A stretch of DNA of 64,000 nt from Devosia sp. RR2S18 (GTDB lineage: Bacteria > Pseudomonadota > Alphaproteobacteria > Rhizobiales > Devosiaceae): assembly GCF_030177755.1 (NCBI RefSeq), contig NZ_CP126539.1, positions 3,310,001-3,374,000 of the forward strand, read 5' to 3'. Shown here piece after piece: positions 30,501 through 37,907 of the stretch (within the stretch, counting starts at the first letter, position 1; each line of letters opens with the position of its first letter). The position numbers and the translations under genes are program-made. Below the pieces are notes generated by a model, which made no database searches, was not told where the DNA came from, and worked only from the letters and a program-made list of their open reading frames with translations.

Positions 30501-30976
30501 TATCCGAAGCCTTCGGCAGGGTCAACGCGCACTTTCAGGAGCTCTTTACCACCCTGTTCGGCGGCGGCACGGCAGAGCTGACCTTTGTCGAGAGCGACGA
30601 CCCACTCGAAGCGGGCCTTGAAATCATTGCTCGCCCGCCCGGCAAGAAGCCACAAACCATGACGCTGCTATCGGGTGGCGAGCAGGCACTTACCGCCATG
30701 AGCCTGATCTTTGCCGTCTTTCTCACCAATCCCGCACCCATTTGCGTACTGGATGAAGTCGACGCGCCGCTCGACGATGCCAATGTCGAGCGCTTTTGCA
30801 ATCTGCTCGACTCCATGCGCCAGCGGACGGAAACCCGCTTTATGGTCATCACGCACAATCCCATTACCATGAGCCGGGTCGATCGGCTGTTCGGCGTGAC
30901 CATGGCCGAGCGGGGCGTCAGTCAATTGGTGTCGGTCGATCTCACCACCGCCGAAAGCTTCCGCGAAGCGAGCTAG
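27521..30976 (+). CDS. smc: Chromosome segregation protein SMC
   Basis: An 1151-residue SMC ATPase, of normal length for alphaproteobacteria. The N-terminal head has Walker A GPNGCGKSN at 31-39. Two very long Ala/Glu/Arg-rich coiled coils (about 170-490 and 650-990) flank a hinge near 495-645 (NVGASLWPAIVDELKVTPGY onward). The C-terminal head has the signature LSGGEQALTAMSLIFAV (near 1050) and Walker B ICVLDEVDAPLDDANVERF. It condenses and aligns chromosome arms, normally with ScpA and ScpB, which are not in this window. It follows the DsbA-like gene. Confidence 0.97.
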   Translation: MKFSRLKLHGFKSFSDETVLVMEPGLTGIVGPNGCGKSNLVEAMRWVMGESSYKAMRASGMDDVIFSGSGNRPARNTAEVTLVLDNADRTAPAALNTADVLEVTRRIEREAGSVYRVNGKEVRARDVQLLFADASTGAHSPAMVRQGQIGELIAAKPTARRALLEEAAGISGLHSRRHEAELRLRAAEQNLDRVDDIIEQIEAQLETLKRQARLATRYRSLSGDIRRAEATLYHIRWVAARFAEKEAEAQQAVLIRGLADATHLELQAQKQLAAADAALQPLREREAVTGAVLQRYTILSEQLADEARRMSQRRAELEDRVRQLAADGERERHLVAEAETTLAAYAEELVRLKTEGSAAQLDYTAARTDAETARAAVAQAETEARAAIDALAQVRARRAQAQRNAQEASARLNRLSQQIAEVEREAALIAAKLAADETLTVKRAALETAQTQTAKAEQQALVAEEAALAAQGQLDAARPRLAELEAALNRLEAEASTLGKLLNVGASLWPAIVDELKVTPGYETALGAALGDDLDASSDAGAPMHWSVVVDHTDDPALPQAAEPLSRYVTGSPLLKRRLDQIGLIGEADGPALMHALKPGQRLVTLEGALWRWDGFVAAADAPSPAAQRLAQRNRLAELDEDITRAKGERNAWKRDVEALAAALDAARQEERLRREAWRTAQRAIGAAQSEVDKAQRARGDLASRQSALAEARMRLDSSRAEVEASQREADRALAEVAAQENANSVAEEKQTILANLRERADQARLKLGNFETAARLRESRIAQLQRDTQSWERRRQGALAQLATLDARTAEVQSQLSGATETPDDFAARRAKLDSQIQQAKIEHKAAGDSFNLAQSRYREAHRALKTANDALANARIELTRIEERLKSFIAQRQQIERQTEEILDIPASKTLEVSGIKPADPLPAESPTEQKLERLKAERERLGGVNLSAEQEALEVQEKLDTMIRDRDDLIEAIAKLRTGIASLNREGRARLSEAFGRVNAHFQELFTTLFGGGTAELTFVESDDPLEAGLEIIARPPGKKPQTMTLLSGGEQALTAMSLIFAVFLTNPAPICVLDEVDAPLDDANVERFCNLLDSMRQRTETRFMVITHNPITMSRVDRLFGVTMAERGVSQLVSVDLTTAESFREAS

Positions 30977-31110
30977 TGTGCAGCGCCGGCTAAGCTGCCC
31001 ATTCGGCGACCTTTCTGGAGGGAACTCGCAGGGCTACAAACTGTTGGAAAACCCAAGGCCGCCGGCACGGGAAGCGCGTCGGCGGCAAGGTACTCAACAG
31101 GAGTTGCACC

Positions 31111-31314
31111 ATGAGCAAGCATCCACAGACCAAGACACCCACGGACAAGGACCTGCGGGAGGATCCCGGCATCGGACGCACGCGGGGCACGAACAACGCA
31201 GATGGTTCGGTCGAAAACCTCGATGGTGAGAACACCTTCGAGGGCGACGTAAAGAACGACACCACGCCAGCAGGTGGCGTAGACCCCGATCAGCGCGGTC
31301 GTACCAATAAGTAG
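31111..31314 (+). CDS. Small hydrophilic protein, unknown function
   Basis: A 67-residue protein rich in Asp, Glu, Asn, Gly and Thr (KTPTDKDLREDPGIGRTRGT, DQRGRTNK end), with no hydrophobic segment and probably unstructured. ATG 31111 has AGGAG 7 bases upstream, which is strong support for translation. It lies 134 bases after smc. I do not recognise a family. Similar small hydrophilic proteins in this group are sometimes stress-related, but I see nothing that shows it here. Confidence 0.6.
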   Translation: MSKHPQTKTPTDKDLREDPGIGRTRGTNNADGSVENLDGENTFEGDVKNDTTPAGGVDPDQRGRTNK

Positions 31315-31364
31315 CAAGCGCGACCGCGCCTAGCGATCGGCGGGAAATAGTCCCTGCCTCCTAG

Positions 31365-31391
31365 TTGGAGGGGAGCTCGTTTCCCCTCCAA
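31365..31391. other. Perfect inverted repeat downstream of the 67-residue gene
   Basis: A 10-bp stem (TTGGAGGGGA at 31365-31374, TCCCCTCCAA at 31382-31391) with a 7-base loop. No T-tract follows on the plus strand, and none on the minus. It could end either the plus-strand small gene or the minus-strand microprotein transcript. Confidence 0.45.
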
Positions 31392-31413
31392 GACTGCTGC
31401 CTCAGCAATGGGT

Positions 31414-31512
31414 CTATAAAATACCGAACACGGCCAAGAGGATCAGCGTCGCGATCACGGAAATCGCAAGGGAGCCGAGGCAACCAAGTCGGTTGGAAAA
31501 CAGAAAGAACAT
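31414..31512 (-). CDS. 32-residue membrane microprotein
   Basis: A 32-residue ORF: MFFLFSNRLGCLGSLAISVI then ATLILLAVFGIL. It is a short N-terminal SNRLGCLGS element followed by one hydrophobic helix (about 14-32). ATG 31512 is preceded on the minus strand by AAAAAGGTAGGCGCG, a good ribosome site with AGG 8 to 10 bases upstream. Small proteins starting MFF.FSNRLGCLGS seem familiar from other Hyphomicrobiales, from memory only. The gene lies alone in a non-coding gap between the 67-residue gene and the ATP synthase operon. Function unknown; a membrane-inserted regulator is a guess. Confidence 0.65.
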   Translation of the reverse strand: MFFLFSNRLGCLGSLAISVIATLILLAVFGIL

Positions 31513-31971
31513 CGCGCGCCTACCTTTTTGTGCGGCGATCAATGGTAAGCTGGTACTCGGGTTCCCAGGTTTAACCGTCCCTTGAGCGCCTTGCCGAGCG
31601 GAACCCCGCTAGCGTCAGCGTCGCCCATCACTGGTGCAGCGTTCGGGACTCGGGGCGAGGACTGCCTCACCTTTTTACCTGCCGGACGACCGGCACGGAC
31701 GTGAACTTCGCGCCATATCGCGCACCCGCGCAGCCAATCTGGCCAGGCTGGCGCTTCGGCACGTTTGGTAGAATCTCCCCGCCGCACCTCCATCTGCCAC
31801 ACGCGATCACGTGGACAGCATGCCGCACCCTCGCGCCGGTTCTATTACCTAAATCAAAACAACGAGTTAGACCGATCCTGCGCTTCTTGACACCTCCTGG
31901 AGCCACCACTATGTTGCGCGCGACTTAAAGGGCGCCCGGAAATCGGGGTAAACGGCCAGCCGGAGGAGCGG
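31513..31971. other. 459-base gap before the ATP synthase Fo operon
   Basis: No convincing gene is seen. An 87-codon open frame on the minus strand (31539-31802) has no ribosome site and no recognisable features and is not called. The right-hand end holds the atp promoter at 31887-31915. The centre is GC-rich without repeats. Confidence 0.6.
31887..31915 (+). promoter_or_regulatory. Sigma-70 type promoter for the atpI-B-E-b'-b operon
   Basis: TTGACA (31887-31892, perfect -35), a 17-base spacer and TATGTT (31910-31915, four of six) place the start of transcription near 31922, about 50 bases before the atpI ATG. It is the best promoter match I noticed in the window. Confidence 0.7.
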
Positions 31972-32370
31972 ATGAATAAGCCGCAAGGCACCGAAGGCAG
32001 GGACGTGAATGCCCAAGGGGTGACGCGGGATCTCGCATCGCGCATCGCCTCAGCCAAGCGGGACCGTGAGATCGAGGACAACAGAGCCTCGGCCAACGGA
32101 TCACGCGACAACCGAGGACTGGCACGCGGTCTGCGTCTGGGTTCCGAGTTTGCCGCAGCGATCCTTGTTGGAACGGGTATCGGCTATCTTGCCGATCTCG
32201 CCCTTGGCACCAGCCCCTGGGGTTTGCTCATCATGTTCATGGTGGGTTTTGCCGCAGGGATTATGAACGTCATCCGTGCGGTGGCGGAAATGAATGCAGA
32301 GGCAGCTGCCTCGTCCACTGCGGGGGCCGGCCCGCGTGGAGCCAATACCAAACCGGTAGATGAGTCATGA
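31972..32370 (+). CDS. atpI: ATP synthase protein I
   Basis: A 132-residue protein at the head of the Fo operon. AtpI helps assemble the c-ring. The first 50 residues are charged (SAKRDREIEDNRAS), then two membrane helices follow at about 57-105 (GSEFAAAILVGTGIGYLADL and GLLIMFMVGFAAGIMNVIRA), with a soluble Ala/Gly tail. The GxxxGxxxD-like element GTGIGYLAD is typical of the family. ATG 31972 has GGAGGAG 3 bases upstream. atpB follows on the same transcript. Confidence 0.9.
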   Translation: MNKPQGTEGRDVNAQGVTRDLASRIASAKRDREIEDNRASANGSRDNRGLARGLRLGSEFAAAILVGTGIGYLADLALGTSPWGLLIMFMVGFAAGIMNVIRAVAEMNAEAAASSTAGAGPRGANTKPVDES

Positions 32371-32391
32371 CGACGAGCAAGGGGCTGCACT

Positions 32392-33168
32392 TTGGCCGGT
32401 ACTGATCCGATCCACCAGTTTGTCATCTATGACATCTTGGAGCTGTTCACCCTCGGCGGCGACGGCACCGAAGGCAGCGGTGTTACCATCGCTTTCACCA
32501 ATTCGGCCATGTTTATGGTCGCCACGGTCGTTGCGATCAGCGCCTTCATGCTCTTGGCGCCCGGCAAAGGTCAGCTGGTGCCGAACCGCATCCAGCTTGC
32601 CTCCGAAATGCTCTACGAATTTATCGCCAATATGTTGCGAAGCTCGGCGGGTACGGAAGGCATGAGGTTCTTCCCCTTCGTGTTCTCGCTCTTTGCCTTC
32701 GTGTTGGTCGCCAACCTGTACGGCATGGTGCCCTACTTCTTCACCGTCACCAGCCACATCGTGGTCACCTTTGCCTTGGCCATGCTGGTCATCGGCGTAG
32801 TCACCGTTTACGGCCTGGTGCGTCACGGCTTTGGCTTCTTCAAGCTCTTTGCTCCATCGGGCGTCCCGGCCTACGTGCTGCCGATTGTGATCCCGATCGA
32901 GATCGTCTCGTTTCTATCGCGGCCCATCAGCCTGTCCGTCCGTCTGTTCGGCAACATTCTTGCCGGTCACATTACGCTCAAGGTCTTCACCGGCTTTATC
33001 GTGACCATGGGAGCCGCCGGCGCCCTGGGCTGGCTCGGGGCGATCCTGCCGCTGATCATGGGCGTGGCCATCACGGCCCTCGAATTCCTCGTAGCTGCGG
33101 TGCAAGCCTATGTGTTTGCAGTGCTGACTTCGATGTATCTCAACGACGCGGTTCACCCTTCACACTGA
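32392..33168 (+). CDS. atpB: ATP synthase Fo subunit a
   Basis: A 258-residue proton-channel subunit with five to six membrane segments. The essential arginine is in [17 protein letters not shown], and the conserved late segment is [21 protein letters not shown]. The start is unusual: TTG 32392 ([14 protein letters not shown]) has AAGGGG 7 to 8 bases upstream, and no in-frame ATG lies before the conserved part. An ATG at 32366 is in another frame and gives no homologous product. Together with the c-ring it moves protons to drive ATP synthesis. It is 21 bases after atpI. Confidence 0.95.
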   Translation: MAGTDPIHQFVIYDILELFTLGGDGTEGSGVTIAFTNSAMFMVATVVAISAFMLLAPGKGQLVPNRIQLASEMLYEFIANMLRSSAGTEGMRFFPFVFSLFAFVLVANLYGMVPYFFTVTSHIVVTFALAMLVIGVVTVYGLVRHGFGFFKLFAPSGVPAYVLPIVIPIEIVSFLSRPISLSVRLFGNILAGHITLKVFTGFIVTMGAAGALGWLGAILPLIMGVAITALEFLVAAVQAYVFAVLTSMYLNDAVHPSH

Positions 33169-33233
33169 GCGTTGAGTCCCTCATCGGCGGGTACCGCCGG
33201 CAACCAACGACCTACCCTCGAAAGGACTACAAA

Positions 33234-33461
33234 ATGGAAGCTGAATGGGCAAAGTATATCGGCGCAGGCATTGCCACTCTGGGCATGGCCGGCGCTGCTC
33301 TGGGCGTGGCGAGCATCTTCTCGAACTTCCTGCAGGGTGCTCTGCGTAACCCCTCTGCTGCTCCCAGCCAGACCGGTAACCTGATTTTCGGCTTCGCCGT
33401 GACCGAAGCTCTGGGCATCTTCTCGTTCCTCGTTGCCCTGATCCTGCTGTTCGTCGCCTAA
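33234..33461 (+). CDS. atpE: ATP synthase Fo subunit c
   Basis: A 75-residue hairpin of two membrane helices that oligomerises as the c-ring. The polar loop RNP is at 38-40, and the proton-carrying carboxylate is Glu58 in [12 protein letters not shown]. The sequence lacks the extra polar ligand pattern expected of sodium-type rings, so it is taken as proton-translocating. The gene has an AAAGGA-type site upstream and is followed by a 96-base spacer with two hairpins. Confidence 0.97.
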   Translation: MEAEWAKYIGAGIATLGMAGAALGVASIFSNFLQGALRNPSAAPSQTGNLIFGFAVTEALGIFSFLVALILLFVA

Positions 33462-33480
33462 TCGGCACGAAATGCGACCT

Positions 33481-33533
33481 GCCGTAGCCGGGTTTCTCCG
33501 GCTGCGGCCAAAACGTCCGGCCCAGCGCCGGAC
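33481..33533 (+). other. Two tandem hairpins between atpE and the b' gene
   Basis: Hairpin 1: GCCGTAGCCGG (33481-33491) pairs with CCGGCTGCGGC (33498-33508), 11 bp with one wobble. Hairpin 2: GTCCGGC (33515-33521) pairs with GCCGGAC (33527-33533). There is no T-tract. They may stabilise atpE mRNA or lower downstream expression, fitting the high copy number of subunit c. Confidence 0.6.
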
Positions 33534-33557
33534 TCTTGAATTGAACGGGACCACAGA

Positions 33558-34187
33558 ATGGTAGCGCAGGCCTTCGCCCAAGAGCCGTTAACGCCGATTG
33601 ACGAGACCGTTGTGGTCGTCGATGAGCATGGTGTGTCGCAGACGCCCGTGCTGGAAACCTTTGCGGAAACCGAGCACCATTATGACGATGGGCATTCGGA
33701 TGTTTTCCCGCCCTTTGATCCCGCTACTTTCCCATCCCAGCTGCTGTGGCTGGCCATCACCTTTGGTGCGCTCTATCTGGTTATGAGCCGGCTGGCCTTG
33801 CCGCGGATCGGGACCATTCTCGAGAACCGCAAGGCCCGGATCGACGCGGATCTCGCCGCCGCCGATGCCAGCCGGCAGAAGACCGATGCAGCCATTGCCG
33901 CCTATGAGGCTGCCCTTGCTGCCGCCAAGACCAAGGCGCAAGGCATTGCCGAGACCAACCGCACCGCGGTGCAGGCGGATATCGCCGCCAAACGCGCTGC
34001 GGTTGAAGCAGAGCTGGTTGAGCGTATCAGCGCGGCCGAAGCCCGCATTGCCCAGACCAAGGCGCAGGCCCTCACCCATGTCGATGAAATCGCCGCCGAA
34101 ACTGCCCAGAGCGTCGTTGCGCATCTGAGCGGCGAGGTACCGCCCGACAGCGTTCGTGCTGCCGTTGCGAAGGTGAGCAAGGAGTAA
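33558..34187 (+). CDS. atpF': ATP synthase Fo subunit b' (second b-type stator subunit)
   Basis: A 209-residue b-type subunit with an extended N-terminal region of about 55 residues before its single membrane helix (QLLWLAITFGALYLVMSRLALP, about 60-82), then a long charged coiled coil (SRQKTDAAIAAYEAALAAAK and similar) that forms the peripheral stalk with subunit b. Bacteria of this group carry the b/b' pair as a heterodimer. The stop is followed by a 3-base gap and the b gene. The F1 genes are not in this window. Confidence 0.92.
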   Translation: MVAQAFAQEPLTPIDETVVVVDEHGVSQTPVLETFAETEHHYDDGHSDVFPPFDPATFPSQLLWLAITFGALYLVMSRLALPRIGTILENRKARIDADLAAADASRQKTDAAIAAYEAALAAAKTKAQGIAETNRTAVQADIAAKRAAVEAELVERISAAEARIAQTKAQALTHVDEIAAETAQSVVAHLSGEVPPDSVRAAVAKVSKE

Positions 34188-34190
34188 GCC

Positions 34191-34679
34191 ATGCCTGAAT
34201 GGATGGATAATTCGTTTTGGGCCTTCGTCGCCCTCGTCATCTTCGTCCTGGGCGTCGGTTTCCTTGGCGTTTTCGGCACCATCAACAAGGTGCTCGACGG
34301 TCGCATCAAGCAGATCGCCGATGAGCTCGATGAAGCCCGGCGCCTGCGCGAGGAAGCTACCGCCCTGCTCGTTGAATATGAGCAGAAGCGTGCGGCTGCG
34401 GAAACCGAAGCCGCCGACATCGTTGCTGCCGCTCAGGAAGAAGCCGTCCGCATGACGGCCGACGCCCAGGCCTCTCTCAACGAGCTTGTTGTCCGCCGTA
34501 CTAAGGCTGTGGAAGACAAGATTGCCCAGGCTGAGGCCCAGGCGATCGCCGATGTGCGCGCCCGCTCTGCCGATCTTGCCATTGAGGCGGCTCGCGTCGT
34601 GCTCACCGAGGAGATGAGCCACAAGGGCAATATCCTGGTCGACCAAGCCATCGCCGACGTCGGCAAGCGCCTCAACTAG
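34191..34679 (+). CDS. atpF: ATP synthase Fo subunit b
   Basis: A 162-residue stator subunit. A single N-terminal membrane helix (WAFVALVIFVLGVGFLGVFG, about 8-30) precedes a long helix (LDEARRLREEATALLVEYEQ onward). It starts 3 bases after the b' stop and is the last Fo gene here; the strong terminator at 34704 ends the operon. Confidence 0.95.
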   Translation: MPEWMDNSFWAFVALVIFVLGVGFLGVFGTINKVLDGRIKQIADELDEARRLREEATALLVEYEQKRAAAETEAADIVAAAQEEAVRMTADAQASLNELVVRRTKAVEDKIAQAEAQAIADVRARSADLAIEAARVVLTEEMSHKGNILVDQAIADVGKRLN

Positions 34680-34703
34680 GCCAACCAGAACGACGAGATT
34701 TCA

Positions 34704-34728
34704 GGCGGGCACTTGTGCCCGCCTTTTT
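34704..34728 (+). terminator. Intrinsic terminator of the Fo operon
   Basis: A 9-bp stem (GGCGGGCAC at 34704-34712, GTGCCCGCC at 34715-34723) followed by TTTTT at 34724-34728. It directly follows the b gene and separates it from the glycine riboswitch. Confidence 0.9.
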
Positions 34729-34778
34729 GTTTGCGCCCAGATTGACGGCCACCAAAATCTCCACCATGGTGCCGATGA

Positions 34779-34955
34779 CTGCGGGAGAGACTGGATCTTC
34801 TCCAGCGCCGAAGGAGCAACCGCCCCGGAAACTCTCAGGCAAAAGGACCGCAGGCACAGCTACAACTCTGGAAAGCGGGCCGGCACATTGCGCGACCCCA
34901 CCGAAGGAGCAAGCGGCGCTCAGCCGCGGAATCTCTCAGGTGATGAGGACAGAGG
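34779..34955 (+). promoter_or_regulatory. Tandem glycine riboswitch (two gcvT-type aptamers)
   Basis: Aptamer 1: P1 CTGCGG (34779-34784) pairs with CCGCAG (34848-34853), with conserved GCCGAAGGAGCAA (34807-34819) and ACTCTCAGGCAAAAGGAC. Aptamer 2: P1 CTCTG (34866-34870) with CAGAG (34950-34954), conserved CACCGAAGGAGCAAGC (34899-34914) and AATCTCTCAGG. This is the standard two-aptamer glycine sensor. The gcvT ATG is 56 bases downstream. A possible weak promoter (TTGACG at 34742) precedes it. Confidence 0.95.
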
Positions 34956-35011
34956 GGGCACGGGTTCGCCAAGGCGGATTCGCGTCGCCCCTTCATGTTC
35001 AGGACGAGTTG

Positions 35012-36175
35012 ATGGCCAGTTCCTCAGCCCAAGACCTCAAAACCGTGCCGCTCCATGAGCGCCACCTCGCCCTTGGCGGCCGCATGGTGCCGTTCGGCGG
35101 CTATTCTCTCCCCGTTCAGTATGCCACCGGTATAATGGCCGAACACAAGTGGACACGGGAGCATGCCGGGCTTTTTGATGTTTCCCATATGGGCCCGGCT
35201 TTTTTGCAGCTGACGACGCCCACTGGTGATGCCGAGGCCGACCATGCCACTGTCGCTTCTATCCTCGAGCCGCTCATCTGCGGCGATATCACAGGGTTGA
35301 AGCCGGGTCAGGTGCGCTACACGCTCCTTCTCAACGAGGGGGGCGGCATCATTGACGATCTGATGGTCGCACGATCACCGCTCTACCCTGGCTCGCTCTA
35401 TATCGTGGTCAACGCCGCCACCAAGGAGAACGATTTCGCCCGCATCGCCCAGGCCGCCGGCAACCGCGCCAAGCTGACGCGCGCCGATGATGGTGCTCTG
35501 CTCGCGCTCCAAGGTCCCGAAGCGGTTGCCGTGCTTTCGTCCGTTCTTCCGGGCGTAGAAGAACTCGGCTTCATGGAATACGGCCCATTCCAATTGCAGG
35601 GCCAGACGGTGATTGCCTCCCGCTCAGGCTATACCGGGGAAGATGGCTTCGAGCTGCTCTGCCCCGCCGCGTTCGCTACCACGCTCCTCGAGGCGCTCCT
35701 GGCCGATGATCGCGTCAAACCGATCGGCCTTGGCGCGCGCGACTCCCTGCGCCTCGAAGCGGGCCTTCCGCTCTATGGGCATGACCTCGACGAGACCGTG
35801 TCTCCCATAGAAGCCGGGCTGGGATTTGCTGTCTCCAAGCGCCGCCGCGAGCTGGCCGACTTCCCAGGAGCCGGCCGTATCCTCAAGGAGCGCGATGGCG
35901 CTCTCTCCCGCGTTCGCGTGGGGCTGATCGTCGAAGGCGCCCCCGCCCGCGAGGGTGCCGAGATACTCGATGCGGAGGGTAACCCCGTCGGCGTGGTCAC
36001 CAGCGGTGGCTTCGCGCCGTCGCTCGGCAAGGCCATTGCTCTGGGCTTTGTCCCGCCTCCCTATGCCGAGCCCGGCACCGGACTTCAGGTCAAAGTGCGC
36101 AATCGGGCCCAAGCGGCCGAGGTTGTAGCCACGCCTTTCGTCGCCCACCGCTATTTCCGCAAAGCCAAGTCCTGA
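35012..36175 (+). CDS. gcvT: Glycine cleavage system T protein (aminomethyltransferase)
   Basis: A 387-residue enzyme that transfers the methylene group from the H-protein-bound intermediate to tetrahydrofolate and releases ammonia. LHERHLALGGRMVPFGGYSL and the DVSHMGPAFLQ element are N-terminal hallmarks; GYTGEDGFELL and LGARDSLRLEAGLPLYGHDL follow in the folate-binding core. The start at 35012 (MASSSAQDLKT) lies after the riboswitch; the frame is open through the riboswitch, but that part is RNA structure. It is the first gene of the gcv operon. Confidence 0.96.
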   Translation: MASSSAQDLKTVPLHERHLALGGRMVPFGGYSLPVQYATGIMAEHKWTREHAGLFDVSHMGPAFLQLTTPTGDAEADHATVASILEPLICGDITGLKPGQVRYTLLLNEGGGIIDDLMVARSPLYPGSLYIVVNAATKENDFARIAQAAGNRAKLTRADDGALLALQGPEAVAVLSSVLPGVEELGFMEYGPFQLQGQTVIASRSGYTGEDGFELLCPAAFATTLLEALLADDRVKPIGLGARDSLRLEAGLPLYGHDLDETVSPIEAGLGFAVSKRRRELADFPGAGRILKERDGALSRVRVGLIVEGAPAREGAEILDAEGNPVGVVTSGGFAPSLGKAIALGFVPPPYAEPGTGLQVKVRNRAQAAEVVATPFVAHRYFRKAKS

Positions 36176-36186
36176 GGACCGCCGCC

Positions 36187-36552
36187 ATGACCACCAAGTT
36201 TACCCCTGACCATGAATATATCCGCGTCGAAGGTTCGACCGGCATCGTCGGCATTACGCCCTACGCTCAGGAGCAACTGGGCGACATCGTCTTTGTCGAC
36301 CTGCCAACCGTTGGCAAGGAGCTCAAGAAGGGCGACGAAGCTGCCGTGGTCGAGTCCGTCAAGGCCGCGTCCGAGATCTACGCGCCAGTTTCGGGCACCG
36401 TCACCGAGATCAACTCCGCCCTCTCCGGCGAACCGGGCCTCGTCAACTCGGCTCCAGACTCTGACGGCTGGATGTTCAAGATCGCCATTAGCGACATGAG
36501 CGAAATCGACAAATTGCTCGATGCTGACAGCTACCACGAGCTGACCCTCTAA
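36187..36552 (+). CDS. gcvH: Glycine cleavage system H protein
   Basis: A 121-residue lipoyl carrier that shuttles the aminomethyl group between P, T and L proteins. The lipoylated lysine is Lys59 in VVESVKAASEIYAPVSG. Length and the start TKFTPDHEYIRV are typical. ATG 36187 has GAGGA upstream and lies 11 bases after the gcvT stop. Confidence 0.97.
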   Translation: MTTKFTPDHEYIRVEGSTGIVGITPYAQEQLGDIVFVDLPTVGKELKKGDEAAVVESVKAASEIYAPVSGTVTEINSALSGEPGLVNSAPDSDGWMFKIAISDMSEIDKLLDADSYHELTL

Positions 36553-36563
36553 CCGAGTACGCC

Positions 36564-37907
36564 ATGCGCTATCTTCCCCATTCCGAAGCCGAGCGGTCAG
36601 AGATGCTCGCCGCAATCGGCGCCGATACGATCAACGCGCTGTTCAGCGCCGTTCCCGCCAAGGCTCTCAAGACCTTCGACCTGGGCTTGCCGGCCCACCA
36701 GCCAGAATTTCTTGTGGAAGCCCATATGCGGGCGCTGGCAGCTAAGAACCACACTGGTTCGGATGGCCCCTTCTTCATCGGGGCTGGCGCCTATCGGCAT
36801 CACGTTCCGGCAACTGTCGATCACCTGATCCAGCGGTCGGAATGGCTCACCGCCTATACGCCCTACCAGCCCGAGATCTCGCAGGGCACCCTGCAGATGC
36901 TCTTTGAGTTCCAGACCCAGGTGGCCAAGATCACCGGCATGGATGTGGCCAATGCGTCCCTTTACGACGGCTCCACCGGTACCGCCGAAGCCGTGCTCAT
37001 GGCCCGCCGCCTCACCAAGCGCAACAAGGTTGTACTTTCTGGCGGCCTTCATCCCCATTACCGAGACGTCGTGCGCGCCTACCTCAAGGATGACGCCGAT
37101 CTCGAGTGCCTTGCGGCTTCCCCCGAAGGTCAGGGCGACATTCTCGACCATATCGACGAGCAGACCGCAGCTATCGTCATCCAGACCCCAGACTTTTACG
37201 GCCATTTGCGCAACCTCAAGACTGCAGCCGACGCGGCACATGCCAAGGGCGCGCTGCTGATTGTCGTTATCACCGAAGTGGTCTCGCTGGGTCTGCTAGA
37301 AGCGCCGGGTGCTTTGGGCGCTGATATCGTGGTCGCCGAGGGCCAGTCGATCGGCAATGCCCTGAATTTTGGTGGCCCTTATCTGGGATTGATGGCCACC
37401 CGCAGGGAGTTCATCCGGCAGATGCCGGGCCGGCTCTGCGGGGAAACCGTCGACGCAGATGGGAATCGCGGCTTCGTTTTGACCCTGTCGACGCGTGAGC
37501 AGCATATCCGTCGCGAGAAGGCGACCAGCAATATCTGCACTAATTCGGGGCTGTGCGCCCTGGCCTTCTCGATCCACATGGCTTTGCTGGGTGAAGCTGG
37601 CTTCACGCGCCTCGCCCGTCTCAATCACGCTAATGCCTGCAAGCTGGCCAACGCGCTTTCGGCTGTTACAGGCATCGAGGTGCTGAACCGGAGCTTCTTC
37701 AATGAGATGACGATCCGCACCGCTCAGCCGGCTGCAGCTCTTGTTGAGCGCCTCGCCGCCCGCGGCATACTTGGTGGCGTACCGGTCAGCCGGGTTGAGC
37801 CCAGTGAGCCCGGTGTGGAGAACCTGATCGTTCTTGCAGCCACCGAACTCACGACCGATAGCGATATCGCTGCTCTCTGCGGCGCCCTTGCGGAGGAACT
37901 GGCATGA
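36564..37907 (+). CDS. gcvPA: Glycine decarboxylase P protein, subunit 1
   Basis: A 447-residue N-terminal half of the PLP-dependent glycine decarboxylase. The start MRYLPHSEAERSEMLAAIGA, FIGAGAYRHHVPATVDHLIQ and TPYQPEISQGTLQMLFEFQTQ are family signatures. It forms a heterodimer unit with GcvPB and carries no PLP lysine itself. The stop overlaps the gcvPB start as ATGA, indicating translational coupling. Many related proteobacteria have a single-chain GcvP of about 950 residues; this operon has the split form. Confidence 0.96.
   Translation: MRYLPHSEAERSEMLAAIGADTINALFSAVPAKALKTFDLGLPAHQPEFLVEAHMRALAAKNHTGSDGPFFIGAGAYRHHVPATVDHLIQRSEWLTAYTPYQPEISQGTLQMLFEFQTQVAKITGMDVANASLYDGSTGTAEAVLMARRLTKRNKVVLSGGLHPHYRDVVRAYLKDDADLECLAASPEGQGDILDHIDEQTAAIVIQTPDFYGHLRNLKTAADAAHAKGALLIVVITEVVSLGLLEAPGALGADIVVAEGQSIGNALNFGGPYLGLMATRREFIRQMPGRLCGETVDADGNRGFVLTLSTREQHIRREKATSNICTNSGLCALAFSIHMALLGEAGFTRLARLNHANACKLANALSAVTGIEVLNRSFFNEMTIRTAQPAAALVERLAARGILGGVPVSRVEPSEPGVENLIVLAATELTTDSDIAALCGALAEELA

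Noticed and set aside
31539..31802. 87-codon minus-strand frame in the gap before atpI
   Set aside because: No ribosome site, no recognisable motif and an Arg/Gly/Pro-rich composition as expected of GC-rich non-coding DNA.
31843..31856. ATTACCTAAATCAA as an FNR/FixK box upstream of the atp promoter
   Set aside because: Only one half-site (TCAA) matches; the other half has two mismatches, so it is not called.
33588..34646. 352-codon minus-strand frame opposite the b' and b genes
   Set aside because: Low-complexity Gly/Leu-rich product from the antisense of Ala-rich coiled-coil coding; not a gene.
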